Source: Heliorestis acidaminivorans (GTDB lineage: Bacteria; Bacillota; Desulfitobacteriia; Heliobacteriales; Heliobacteriaceae). Taken from it: DNA of 64,000 bases. Within the stretch, counting starts at the first letter, position 1. The number at the start of each line of letters is the position of its first letter. The notes beneath the pieces are model-generated. The model did not search any database and had not been told where the DNA came from. It saw only the letters and a list, made by a program, of their open reading frames with translations. Positions 54,659 to 64,000 of this stretch are shown piece by piece. The translations under genes were made by a program, and so were the position numbers. The stretch covers positions 1 through 64,000 of the forward strand of contig NZ_WBXO01000004.1 in the NCBI RefSeq assembly GCF_008933955.1, in the 5' to 3' direction.

Positions 54659-56404
54659 ATGGAAATAATAAAAAAACTTAACGACTTATTAGATAGGCAA
54701 GAAAAAAAGCAATACATACTGTTATTTCTGCTCATGCTTATCTCTGCAGGGCTTGAAGTATTTGGGCTTAGCATGATCATTCCCTTTATCAATCTTGTCA
54801 TCAATCCTTCCTATATGGAAGAACAGCCTTTTGTATATCAGCTTTATGAGCTTCTTAACTTTGAATCTTACCAAGCCTTTTTAATTACAGCCACTTTTGC
54901 TTTGTTAAGCATTTTTATCTTCAAAAACTTTTTTCTCTATTCCATGTACTCTTTCAAGTACCGATTGACCAACAATCAGCAGGCCATCATAGCCAGTCGC
55001 TTATATAGCACCTATCTTAAGCGACCTTATACTTTTTTCTTAAATCGAAATTCGGCTGAGTTATTACGTAATACGAACGAAGAAGTGGGCTTAGCTTTCA
55101 CAAGAGTCATTCAACCTTTTCTAATTCTTGCTACAGAAACACTAGTCTTACTGGCCATTGCCTTTCTACTGCTTACTATCGAACCGGCTATCACAGCGAC
55201 GGCCATACTTGTGCTTGGCACTTTTGTATTCCTTTTCTTTACCTTTCAACGTAAGAAAATGAATCAATTAGCGCAAGAACAACGGAATTTAAGAAAAGAA
55301 AAAGTAAAGTGGCTCAAGCAAGGCTTTGAAGGTGGCAAAGAAATTAAAGTAAATGGCAAGGAGAAGTTCTTTATTGAAGCATTTCAGAACCAGGCCATCC
55401 CATTTGCGCAGATTAATCGCTATTTCCAAGTAATTCGAGAAGTGCCCAAACTATTCATTGAGTCACTTGTTGTAGTCACCATCTTGCTAATTACTGCTCT
55501 AGTTATTCTCCAAGGCGATACTTCGCAAAGTCTCTTACCGACGCTAGCTCTTTACAGCATGGCCGCTTTTCGACTGATGCCTTCGATACAAAAAATTGCC
55601 GGTTCTATGACTCAAATAAAAAACGGTATGCCTTCCCTAGAAACGATACATAGTGAGCTAGTGGAGTTAGAAGATGAAAAAAAGGAAAAAAGCGAAAGCA
55701 ACTTATCTATAGCCAAGGCCAAAAAGCCTACTAATAATAAATTCTGCCAGGCTATTGAATTAAAAAATATTTACTTCCGCTATCCTAATGTAAAGGAATA
55801 TAACATTAATAATGTGAGTCTTACCATTCCCCTTGGTAAATCGGTGGCTTTTATTGGTCCTTCCGGTGCAGGAAAAACAACACTAGTAGATATCATCCTT
55901 GGCCTACTCCAACCTGAAAAAGGCCAAGTAAGGATTGATGGGATGGATATTCATCAAAATCTAGCACAATGGCAACAAAAGATTGGCTATATACCGCAAT
56001 CTATCTATCTTTCCGATGATACAATTCGTAACAACGTTGCTTTTGGCTTTGAAGTGGAGCAAATTGATGATGAAGCCCTTTGGCAAGCTTTAGATGGGGC
56101 TCAACTAAAAAGTTTCGTGGAAAAATTACCACTGGGACTAGACACCATAGTAGGTGAAAGAGGTGTCCGTTTATCAGGTGGGCAGAGGCAACGTATTGGC
56201 ATCGCCAGAGCGCTCTATCACAATCCAGAGATTCTTTTTCTCGATGAAGCTACTTCTTCTTTGGATTCGGAGACAGAAAAAGGTGTTATGGAAGCCATTG
56301 AAGGTTTGCGAGGAGAAAAAACTTTGATCATCATTGCCCACCGCTTGAGCACCATTGAGCATTGCGATCTTGTCTATGAGATTCGGGATGGGCAGTTGGT
56401 TTAA
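54659..56404 (+). CDS. ABC exporter, fused membrane and ATPase (PglK-like)
   Basis: About six membrane helices occupy residues 15-310 (QYILLFLLMLISAGLEVFGLSMIIPF). The ATPase follows with Walker A GPSGAGKTT near 395, Q-loop GYIPQSIYL, signature LSGGQRQRIGIARA near 500 and Walker B ILFLDEATSSLD. The layout resembles PglK/WlaB flippases and lipid or glycan exporters. It functions as a homodimer. The substrate is not shown by context. Confidence 0.88.
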   Translation: MEIIKKLNDLLDRQEKKQYILLFLLMLISAGLEVFGLSMIIPFINLVINPSYMEEQPFVYQLYELLNFESYQAFLITATFALLSIFIFKNFFLYSMYSFKYRLTNNQQAIIASRLYSTYLKRPYTFFLNRNSAELLRNTNEEVGLAFTRVIQPFLILATETLVLLAIAFLLLTIEPAITATAILVLGTFVFLFFTFQRKKMNQLAQEQRNLRKEKVKWLKQGFEGGKEIKVNGKEKFFIEAFQNQAIPFAQINRYFQVIREVPKLFIESLVVVTILLITALVILQGDTSQSLLPTLALYSMAAFRLMPSIQKIAGSMTQIKNGMPSLETIHSELVELEDEKKEKSESNLSIAKAKKPTNNKFCQAIELKNIYFRYPNVKEYNINNVSLTIPLGKSVAFIGPSGAGKTTLVDIILGLLQPEKGQVRIDGMDIHQNLAQWQQKIGYIPQSIYLSDDTIRNNVAFGFEVEQIDDEALWQALDGAQLKSFVEKLPLGLDTIVGERGVRLSGGQRQRIGIARALYHNPEILFLDEATSSLDSETEKGVMEAIEGLRGEKTLIIIAHRLSTIEHCDLVYEIRDGQLV

Positions 56405-56424
56405 CTGGTGAGTTTAAGGGTAAA

Positions 56425-56499
56425 AACACAAAGGGACGGTGTTTTCTGTGTTCGTTAGTGAACACGGAGGAACCGTCCCTTTGTGTTATCTTTGTGTTA
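56425..56499. repeat. Dispersed GACGGTTCTTCTG palindromic element, copy 2
   Basis: AACACAAAGGGACGGT is inverted by ACCGTCCCTTTGTGTT around a CTGTGTTCG/GAACACGG core. It lies between the convergent ABC transporter and gdhA genes. Confidence 0.85.
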
Positions 56500-56500
56500 T

Positions 56501-57886
<1,386 letters not shown>

Positions 57887-58072
57887 TCATATAGTAGTGA
57901 GGAAAGTGAGCGCAAGCTCATTGTGTACATTATACTGTATATTTAATTTTTTTCCCCTATAAAATTATCCGATAGATGCCACATCATATCTAAAGCTCAA
58001 GGTGCTAGTAAAAAAGTTAGAACCCCTTTTCTCCTCCTCTGAATAATATAGAGCCGTAAGGAGGAGAAGTGG

Positions 58073-59149
58073 ATGCCTATTGCCCAAGGAACTTATTTCT
58101 TATATACGGTCCTACCTGGTGATACTCTTTATTCCATTGGCTTGAGATTCGGCAGTTCTGTAGGCCCGTTGGAACAGTTAAATGCAATTTACCCGCCTTT
58201 TACAGATCCGGGGCTGATATTTCCTGGTCAATTGTTGATTGTACCTTATGGTTATAATCCTGCCTCACAGACTTTTCTTTTTGTTAGGCCTGGCGATAGC
58301 CTCTATCGCATCGCCAATCAATTCTCTACTTCCGTAGAAAACTTAGTTTCATTAAATCCTCAGATTGATAATCCTGCCTTAATATATCCTAATGAATTAG
58401 TAAAGCTCCCTGCTCAGATATATATTGTATCTCCTAGTGATTCTCTATTTAATATCGGAAGACAACTTGGTGTCTCCATAGATGCATTGATTCGAGCAAA
58501 CCGAGGCCGTCCAGGGTTCTCAGCAGATGTACTCTATCCTGGCTATGGGTTGATTATCCCACGATTTGAGCCCGTAATAGAACCTCAGAGTCCCTTGGAT
58601 CAACTGGCAGACTTGTTGCCCAATCAAGTTGGCTTTACCTGGTACTACAGTGGCTTCGCTGAATATGGCCATGTCATGACTTTGCAGGCTATTGAGAGAG
58701 AAGAAAATCAGTACATTTATCGTGTAACAGGAGAAGTCGATGATCCTTCTGGCGGTGAAGTTGTGGGACGGGATTTTAGTTTGTCCCTTCAATATGTAAT
58801 TAATGGGGAGTCATTATTACAGATCAAGAGGGAAGAAGCGATGTTGGACTCGCCCTTTGATCGCTTAGAACTGATTCGGCTTCCCCTTCAGCAGGGAAAT
58901 CGTTGGAGACAAGAAGTGACAGATCGTCTAGGTCAGACATTCATTCTAGACTCAATCATTGAAGACGTTCGAGAGGATCGAGGGGCTAGGGTTTATACTG
59001 TTCGATACAATCAGATCGGTAGCGATTACTATGAGTTGCGGGAGATTAAAGAGGGAATTGGAGTTCTGTCTTTTGAGAAGTTGCTTACCTTGGGTGACCA
59101 ACAGTTTCCAGTAGGGTATTTTCTCTATGAAGATATGTCGGGGCTGTGA
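58073..59149 (+). CDS. Protein with three LysM domains
   Basis: Three LysM repeats lie at about residues 9-58 (YTVLPGDTLYSIGLRFG), 68-113 (LFVRPGDSLYRIANQFS) and 116-164 (YIVSPSDSLFNIGRQLG). They bind peptidoglycan or chitin-like glycans. The C-terminal 180 residues are beta-rich and not recognised. No classical signal peptide is seen, as in several Clostridial spore-envelope LysM proteins. AAGGAGGAG precedes ATG 58073. Confidence 0.85.
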   Translation: MPIAQGTYFLYTVLPGDTLYSIGLRFGSSVGPLEQLNAIYPPFTDPGLIFPGQLLIVPYGYNPASQTFLFVRPGDSLYRIANQFSTSVENLVSLNPQIDNPALIYPNELVKLPAQIYIVSPSDSLFNIGRQLGVSIDALIRANRGRPGFSADVLYPGYGLIIPRFEPVIEPQSPLDQLADLLPNQVGFTWYYSGFAEYGHVMTLQAIEREENQYIYRVTGEVDDPSGGEVVGRDFSLSLQYVINGESLLQIKREEAMLDSPFDRLELIRLPLQQGNRWRQEVTDRLGQTFILDSIIEDVREDRGARVYTVRYNQIGSDYYELREIKEGIGVLSFEKLLTLGDQQFPVGYFLYEDMSGL

Positions 59150-59231
59150 TTACCCTTTGCGTTTTACATTACAAGCACCTATACACACAATGTGCCATAT
59201 ATTGAACTTGTGAATCAAGATAAGGAGTCTT

Positions 59232-59498
59232 TTGGGGGAGTGGGTAAAAGAAATGCATAACCATGGCATAAATCAGCATAAAGAATCAAAGAGACCTATG
59301 CAAGTTGTAGTGGTAGAGCCTTATGTATATAGAGCTCTTCATAGCTTTATGTCCAAAAGAATACTCGTGGAAACGTCACGGGGCACAGTAAATGGAATTG
59401 TTGTTGATATAAAGCCCGATCATGTTGTAGTGCAAGATCGTGATTCTACGTTTTTTGTTCGTTTGCGTGAAGTTATTTGGGTTATGCCCATAGAGTGA
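59232..59498 (+). CDS. DUF2642/YuzF-like small protein
   Basis: After a polar N-terminus the 88-residue protein has a single small beta-barrel domain (VYRALHSFMSKRILVETSRGTVNGIVVDIKPDHVVVQDRDSTFFVRLREVIWV) of the DUF2642 type. Start TTG 59232 is five bases after AAGGAG; ATG 59253 is an alternative. Relatives in Bacillus are linked to spores. It follows a LysM gene, consistent with an envelope role (inference). Confidence 0.75.
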   Translation: MGEWVKEMHNHGINQHKESKRPMQVVVVEPYVYRALHSFMSKRILVETSRGTVNGIVVDIKPDHVVVQDRDSTFFVRLREVIWVMPIE

Positions 59499-59540
59499 AC
59501 AGGGATAGCAACATTATAGTTGTTAGCGAAGACGGTATGT

Positions 59541-59573
59541 AAGGGTTAGGCAGAATCTGTCTAACCCTTTTTG
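59541..59573. terminator. Bidirectional terminator
   Basis: AAGGGTTAGGCAG pairs with CTGTCTAACCCTT (one G-T pair), then TTTTG, between convergent genes. Confidence 0.85.
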
Positions 59574-59618
59574 TTGCATTATAATGGTTTTTTAGAACTT
59601 GGCTTTCTGTCTTTTTTA

Positions 59619-61694
59619 TCAATACTTAAATTGGGATAAGAAGGCTTTCAGCTCACTTGCCGTTAGTACATTTTGTTTCGTCTTTTTAGCAATTTCTCTC
59701 GTCGAAATTGTGGTAGTGTTGCTTTTGTCCACGATTTTTTCAATACCTGCCATGCCAGTGCTTGAGGTTTGAGCAATTTCGTTCATTGCTTGGGCAATGT
59801 TGTGTATGGCAAGATTGATCTCTTCAACAGTACCATTGAATTCTTCCATCAGGGAATTATTTCGTTCCGATTCTTCGCTGTATTGCTCACTTACATCAAT
59901 GAGGCGTTGGTAATCGGCAAAAACTTTTTCATCCATGAATTGGATTAACTGTGCTGAGCTTTGGGATAGCTCTTTGACCGAGCCATTGGCTGTCTCTACA
60001 ATTCGTTGAATATCTGTAGCTGTATTGGAAGATTCTTCTGCAAGCTTGCGTATCTCATCAGCAACGACAGCAAAACCTCTCCCAGCTTCTCCCGCTCTCG
60101 CCGCTTCGATAGCCGCATTAAGGGCTAATAAATTGGTTTGTGCAGTGATCTGCAAGATTGCCTCGGTTAGTCTGTTTATCTGTGCAACCTTTTGCGCTTC
60201 TACCATGGCTGATTCCACTTGTTTCTTAACAGTGCTGTGGATTAGTCGAGCCTCTTTCGTGGCAATTTCCGTTTCTTGCTGTATAAGTTCTGCATTTTTT
60301 CGAATTTCCTGCGACAACTGGGCGCTTTCACCAACTCTGTTTTTCACGGTCCTTACCGTATTCTCTATTTCTTGAACTGATGCTGTAACTTCTTCTGTTG
60401 CCGCCGCCGATGCTTCCATCATTGCTGAAAGATCTTCTGTTGTTGTGGAAGTTTCTTCTGTATGCTCTTTAATTGTGCAGAGCAATTCATTGACGGTGCC
60501 TGCATTCGAAACAACGCTTTCTGATAAGTCTTTAAGTTGAACGGTCATGCCTTTAAGCTGTTGCTGTGTAGTGAGTATGGCTCTAGCAATAGAACCGACT
60601 TCATCGTTCCGTTCGCTAACTTTTTCAATTTCCTTATCTTCTCTTAGATCAAACTGGGCCATGCGCTCGATCATTGCAGTAACTTTCACAATCGGTGTTG
60701 AAATTCTCTGCCCTACAACATAAGCAATGAAAATACTAATGCCTATTCCTGCGAGAGTTAGGAAAATCAAGAAATAGGTCAAGCTATTCAGAGAAGAAAA
60801 AACTTCCCCTTTAGGTGTTGTAATAACTAGAATGCTTCCATTAGAAGAAAGATGCGAAAAGCTGGCTATTTTTGTAACATCATCAAAGTGCCATTCTACC
60901 ATGCCAGCACTTTCATCACGAAAAGTATCACAGACAAAGGCAAAATAACCATCGGCAATTTCTTCAAAATTGTCATCGAGTGTAAAATGTTCACTTACTG
61001 CGAAATCTAGATTTTTGTTTAATAAGAAAGCATCGCCTGTCTCATAAACGCGAATGGCAAGAACGTGATTCCGTATTCGTTCAAAGTCCATCTCAATGGC
61101 TACTATTGCAACTAATTTATCATCTACATAAATAGGTTTTGTAAATTGAATGACTTCGGTGTCAACCAGTTCATCGATATAAGAATCTGACCACTGACCT
61201 TCTTTACCCAGTTTATGTAAGTTATCTGTGAGTAAAGAAACCGTTTCTTTTCGCTCATCAAGAAAATTTCGTACCGTTAAATGCTCGCCCATTCGTGCAT
61301 AACCTATGCCATGAATAGCATCACCTGGTGTAAACTCAGGTGAGAAAAAGATGTAGGCGTTTCGAAATCCTTCTATATTCATGGTTCTTTCACGAATCAT
61401 TCCGTCAAGAAGAGACAATCGTTCCGTTAGATAATCTGGCTCTGTACTTAGACTTGATAAGTTAAGATTGACCAAAGCAATGTTAACAAGGTCGCTAGCA
61501 CCTTTTTCTACTTCAAGAAAAAGGGAATTGAGGGCGTTACTGTGATGGTCTGTTAGGTAGAACATTTTTTCTTCTGCTTCTGCGTATATCACGTCTATGC
61601 TCTTAAGGATAGCAATGGCTCCCACGAGAAGAGCAATGATAGTTACACATGCAGTAATTGCTACAATAATTTTATGACCTATACTTCTTAGCAA
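59619..61694 (-). CDS. Methyl-accepting chemotaxis protein
   Basis: The 691-residue receptor has TM1 at about 8-30, a large extracytoplasmic dCache-like sensor (about 35-300), TM2 ([23 protein letters not shown] near 310), a HAMP domain and a long cytoplasmic signalling coil. The conserved tip reads [32 protein letters not shown] near 540. It should report an external ligand to CheA. The ligand is unknown. Confidence 0.93.
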   Translation of the reverse strand: MLRSIGHKIIVAITACVTIIALLVGAIAILKSIDVIYAEAEEKMFYLTDHHSNALNSLFLEVEKGASDLVNIALVNLNLSSLSTEPDYLTERLSLLDGMIRERTMNIEGFRNAYIFFSPEFTPGDAIHGIGYARMGEHLTVRNFLDERKETVSLLTDNLHKLGKEGQWSDSYIDELVDTEVIQFTKPIYVDDKLVAIVAIEMDFERIRNHVLAIRVYETGDAFLLNKNLDFAVSEHFTLDDNFEEIADGYFAFVCDTFRDESAGMVEWHFDDVTKIASFSHLSSNGSILVITTPKGEVFSSLNSLTYFLIFLTLAGIGISIFIAYVVGQRISTPIVKVTAMIERMAQFDLREDKEIEKVSERNDEVGSIARAILTTQQQLKGMTVQLKDLSESVVSNAGTVNELLCTIKEHTEETSTTTEDLSAMMEASAAATEEVTASVQEIENTVRTVKNRVGESAQLSQEIRKNAELIQQETEIATKEARLIHSTVKKQVESAMVEAQKVAQINRLTEAILQITAQTNLLALNAAIEAARAGEAGRGFAVVADEIRKLAEESSNTATDIQRIVETANGSVKELSQSSAQLIQFMDEKVFADYQRLIDVSEQYSEESERNNSLMEEFNGTVEEINLAIHNIAQAMNEIAQTSSTGMAGIEKIVDKSNTTTISTREIAKKTKQNVLTASELKAFLSQFKY

Positions 61695-61801
61695 GCAAAT
61701 CCCCCTTTTTTTTCGCTAATACTCACTGGAGCTAGTTATATATTACAACAAAAGACGCTTTAATTACATTAATTTTTTTTGTATTTTTATGGATATGCTT
61801 G

Positions 61802-61875
61802 GAAAAAAGGGACGGTTCTCTGTGTTCGCTATCGACACAGAAGAACCGTCCCTTTGTGTTGGCTTTGTGTTGTTG
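61802..61875. repeat. Dispersed GACGGTTCTTCTG palindromic element, copy 3
   Basis: AAAGGGACGGTTCT is inverted by AGAACCGTCCCTTTGTGTT around CTGTGTTCG...CGACACAG. It lies directly after the dapL stop codon. Confidence 0.85.
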
Positions 61876-63108
61876 TTACATTTTTGTGCGGATTCTCTCT
61901 AAGGCTTTTTCTGTATTTTCTCTTGTTCCAAAGGCTGTCAGGCGGAAGTAGCCTTCGCCACTAGCACCAAAGCCTGCGCCAGGTGTACCGACTACATTGG
62001 CTTGATTCAAGAGTTTATCGAAGAAGTCCCAAGAGCTTAGTTGATCAGGCGTTTTGAGCCAGATATAGGGAGCATTGACACCGCCAAAGACTTTATAGCC
62101 AGCGTTAATCAGACCTTCGCGAATGAGCTTAGCATTGTCCATGTAGTAGCGGACGTTGGCCTGAATTTCTTTTTTCCCTGCTTCTGAGTAAATGGCGGCA
62201 GCGGCCGCTTGTACTGGATAGGACACACCATTGAATTTCGTCGTCTGTCTTCTCAGCCAGAGACTGTTCAAGCTGTGGGCATTGCCTTGAGAATCGTAAG
62301 CTTTTACTTCTTTGGGCACTATTGTGTAGGCGCAACGAGTACCTGTAAAGCCAGCTGTCTTGGAGTAACTGCGGAACTCGACAGCCACTTCGCGAGCACC
62401 TTCCACTTCGTAGATACTGCGAGGGATATTGTCTTCTTGGATAAACGCTTCATAGGCGGCGTCATAAAGAATGAGCGCTTTATTTTCTCGAGCATAATCT
62501 ACCCATTGCTTTAACTCATCCTTCGTCAAGGTCATGCCTGTTGGGTTGTTCGGGAAGCAGAGATAGATCATGTCTACTTTAGTTGTTGGCAACTGAGGCT
62601 TCATGCCGTTTTCTTCTGTGCAAGGCAGATAGACGATGCCATCGAATTGGCCTTTGTTATCATTGAAAAGACCTGTACGGCCAGCCATGACGTTGCTATC
62701 TACATAAACAGGATAGACAGGGTCTGTCACAGCAATTATATTGTTAACGCCTAGAATATCAGGGAAGTTAGCTGTGTCTGTTTTGGCACCGTCGCTGATG
62801 AACACTTCGTCAGCCGTTAATTCTACACCGAGCGGTTTAAAATCATTTTCAATAATTTTTTCGCTGAGAAACTCGTAGCCTTGCTCAGGGCCATAGCCTC
62901 TGAACGTTTGGGCGTGCCCCATTTCATCGACAGCAGTTTTCATTGCTTCCACAACTGCAGGTGATAGAGGACGGGTCACGTCACCAATGCCTAAGCGAAT
63001 GATATCAGCCTCTGGGTTGTCTGTTTTAAACTGATTGACTCTGCGAGCAATCTCCGAAAAAAGGTAACTGCCAGGCAGTTTCAAGTAATTCTCGTTAATC
63101 AATGCCAT
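61876..63108 (-). CDS. dapL: LL-diaminopimelate aminotransferase
   Basis: DapL converts tetrahydrodipicolinate directly to LL-diaminopimelate for lysine and peptidoglycan, bypassing the succinyl or acetyl routes. The 410-residue class I/II PLP enzyme starts [24 protein letters not shown], the family signature, with [25 protein letters not shown] and the PLP lysine in [12 protein letters not shown] near 245. Heliobacteria and related Clostridia use this pathway. Confidence 0.96.
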   Translation of the reverse strand: MALINENYLKLPGSYLFSEIARRVNQFKTDNPEADIIRLGIGDVTRPLSPAVVEAMKTAVDEMGHAQTFRGYGPEQGYEFLSEKIIENDFKPLGVELTADEVFISDGAKTDTANFPDILGVNNIIAVTDPVYPVYVDSNVMAGRTGLFNDNKGQFDGIVYLPCTEENGMKPQLPTTKVDMIYLCFPNNPTGMTLTKDELKQWVDYARENKALILYDAAYEAFIQEDNIPRSIYEVEGAREVAVEFRSYSKTAGFTGTRCAYTIVPKEVKAYDSQGNAHSLNSLWLRRQTTKFNGVSYPVQAAAAAIYSEAGKKEIQANVRYYMDNAKLIREGLINAGYKVFGGVNAPYIWLKTPDQLSSWDFFDKLLNQANVVGTPGAGFGASGEGYFRLTAFGTRENTEKALERIRTKM

Positions 63109-63186
63109 GTCTTTTCAAAACCCCTTCTCTAAAGAATTTGTCTCCACTATGATATATTTTCCAAGAATGAATGTCGAGTATGTATG

Positions 63187-63221
63187 GGTAAGTATACATG
63201 GATACTTTGTACATACTTACC
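63187..63221. promoter_or_regulatory. Inverted repeat upstream of dapL
   Basis: GGTAAGTAT (63187-63195) and ATACTTACC (63213-63221) are perfect 9-base arms around a 17-base spacer containing further GTATAC and GTAC palindromes. Possible operator or hairpin. Confidence 0.5.
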
Positions 63222-63246
63222 GCTTTGTTTACAGGAACTTTTCTCT

Positions 63247-63284
63247 AAGAAAAAAGGACCTCGCCCAAAATACTTGGCGAGGTC
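63247..63284 (-). terminator. Terminator of the ThrE-type exporter gene
   Basis: On the minus strand GACCTCGCC and GGCGAGGTC form a stem followed by CCTTTTTT. Confidence 0.85.
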
Positions 63285-63299
63285 GCTTCAATAATTCAC

Positions 63300-64000
63300 C
63301 TAAAAAGACTTACTTTGCTTATCAACAACAGGACAGTCTTTCTTGGGCTTGAAAAATAAATTATTCACGAACTTTCTAAAAAAGATGGTGGCAATAGCGG
63401 CAGAAAAGCCGATAGCTAATATGATCGCGATACCTTGCGTCAAAGGCTCAATATAGCCTGCAAGATCACCAACAACAAGCAGGCTCATAGATTTATAAAA
63501 CCACAGACCTGGTAATAAAGGCACAAAACCAGCAACAATGAAAGCTGTAGTAGGTATTTTGCAGATGCGAGCCGATAATTCACTGGTAATGGCGACGGCT
63601 AAAGCGCCAAAGAAGACAGAAGCAGTAAGGCTAAAGCCAATTTTACTAAAGAACAAAAAGGTGACCAGTCCAAAAAGGGAAGCAAAGGCCGTAAAAACAA
63701 GTGATTTCATCGGTGATTTCAAAAAGATATTAAAAAGTAGAGCAATCATAATGGCTAGAACAGCCGCTTTCAAGGGATTCACGGCCATCAAGGATGAATA
63801 GCCTTCTTGAAAAGGCACTTTAGAAAACGATAAGACAATGCCGACACCGCTAAAAAGTGCGGCCGTTAAGCCAGCGGCCTCTAAGCCTCGTAAAGCACCA
63901 CTCGTTAAATCACCAGATGAAAGATCTCGTACAGCGTTGACCATTTGAATACTGGGAATGGCAATGAGCATTAATCCGACGATAACTGGTGCAATATTAA
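63300..64000 (-). CDS. Threonine/serine exporter family protein (partial, 5' end outside window)
   Basis: The frame continues through the window edge. The visible ~233 residues end the ThrE/YjjP membrane domain (VGLMLIAIPSIQMVNAVRDLSSGDLTSGALRGLEA) and contain the ThrE_2/YjjB domain (KSPMKSLVFTAFASLFG; PTTAFIVAGFVPLLPGLWFYKSM). About eight membrane segments are seen. A fused ThrE architecture exports threonine or serine, or related small acids. The C-terminus is charged. Confidence 0.85.
   Translation of the reverse strand, partial: NIAPVIVGLMLIAIPSIQMVNAVRDLSSGDLTSGALRGLEAAGLTAALFSGVGIVLSFSKVPFQEGYSSLMAVNPLKAAVLAIMIALLFNIFLKSPMKSLVFTAFASLFGLVTFLFFSKIGFSLTASVFFGALAVAITSELSARICKIPTTAFIVAGFVPLLPGLWFYKSMSLLVVGDLAGYIEPLTQGIAIILAIGFSAAIATIFFRKFVNNLFFKPKKDCPVVDKQSKSF

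Overview
The window is about 64 kb of a low-GC Firmicute chromosome that looks like a heliobacterium, probably near Heliorestis. The nitrogenase order nifI1-nifI2-H-D-K-E-N-X-fdx-B-V, with the PII-like nifI genes ahead of nifH, fits that family. A T-box leader, intrinsic terminators, strong AGGAGG ribosome sites and frequent TTG/GTG starts fit the phylum. The species assignment is inference; no photosynthesis gene lies in the window.

Positions 1-34.5 kb are mostly conserved core. They begin with the 3' end of a 23S rRNA, then a 5-oxoprolinase operon (pxpBCA), small Firmicute proteins, pyridoxal phosphate synthesis (pdxST) behind a GC-rich leader, and a serine block (T-box, SerC-like aminotransferase, serA, serS). 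Signalling genes follow: a PAS kinase, a stand-alone Hpt protein and a receiver-GGDEF protein. Next come a small membrane protein that seems to start at ATA, a HutP-family RNA-binding regulator between two structured RNA regions, and the nif operon (16.9-27.0 kb). After nif is a CO module: a CooA-type haem regulator, a CooA-like operator, Ni-CO dehydrogenase (cooS) and its maturation ATPase (cooC). Two identical tRNA-Arg(ACG) genes flank a hybrid histidine kinase. tadA, whose product modifies exactly that tRNA, follows the second copy.

Positions 34.5-50.6 kb are accessory and decaying. They hold a secreted protein of unknown role, a frameshifted retropepsin-like gene, uvsE and a deleted duplicate of it 10 kb away, a mazEF toxin-antitoxin pair, a tandem duplication of a two-gene secreted-protein module (one copy frameshifted, plus a third relic), an IS21-like remnant, lipoproteins, a WG-repeat gene split at an A7 run, and an orphan HsdR_N-type nuclease-domain protein.

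Positions 50.6-64 kb return to core metabolism and envelope functions: an internally duplicated membrane protein, ppc, an ABC exporter, gdhA, a three-LysM protein, a chemoreceptor, dapL and a ThrE-type exporter cut by the window edge. A dispersed palindromic repeat sits at the 3' end of ppc, gdhA and dapL.

The most unusual system is the HutP-like gene with a Cys-x-Cys-x-Cys motif, placed between an attenuator-like leader and a multibranched RNA ending in poly-U just before nifI1. It suggests that nitrogen fixation may be controlled by RNA antitermination. The second is the CO-sensing module directly behind nif, with a recognisable CooA-type operator near -41.5 of cooS.
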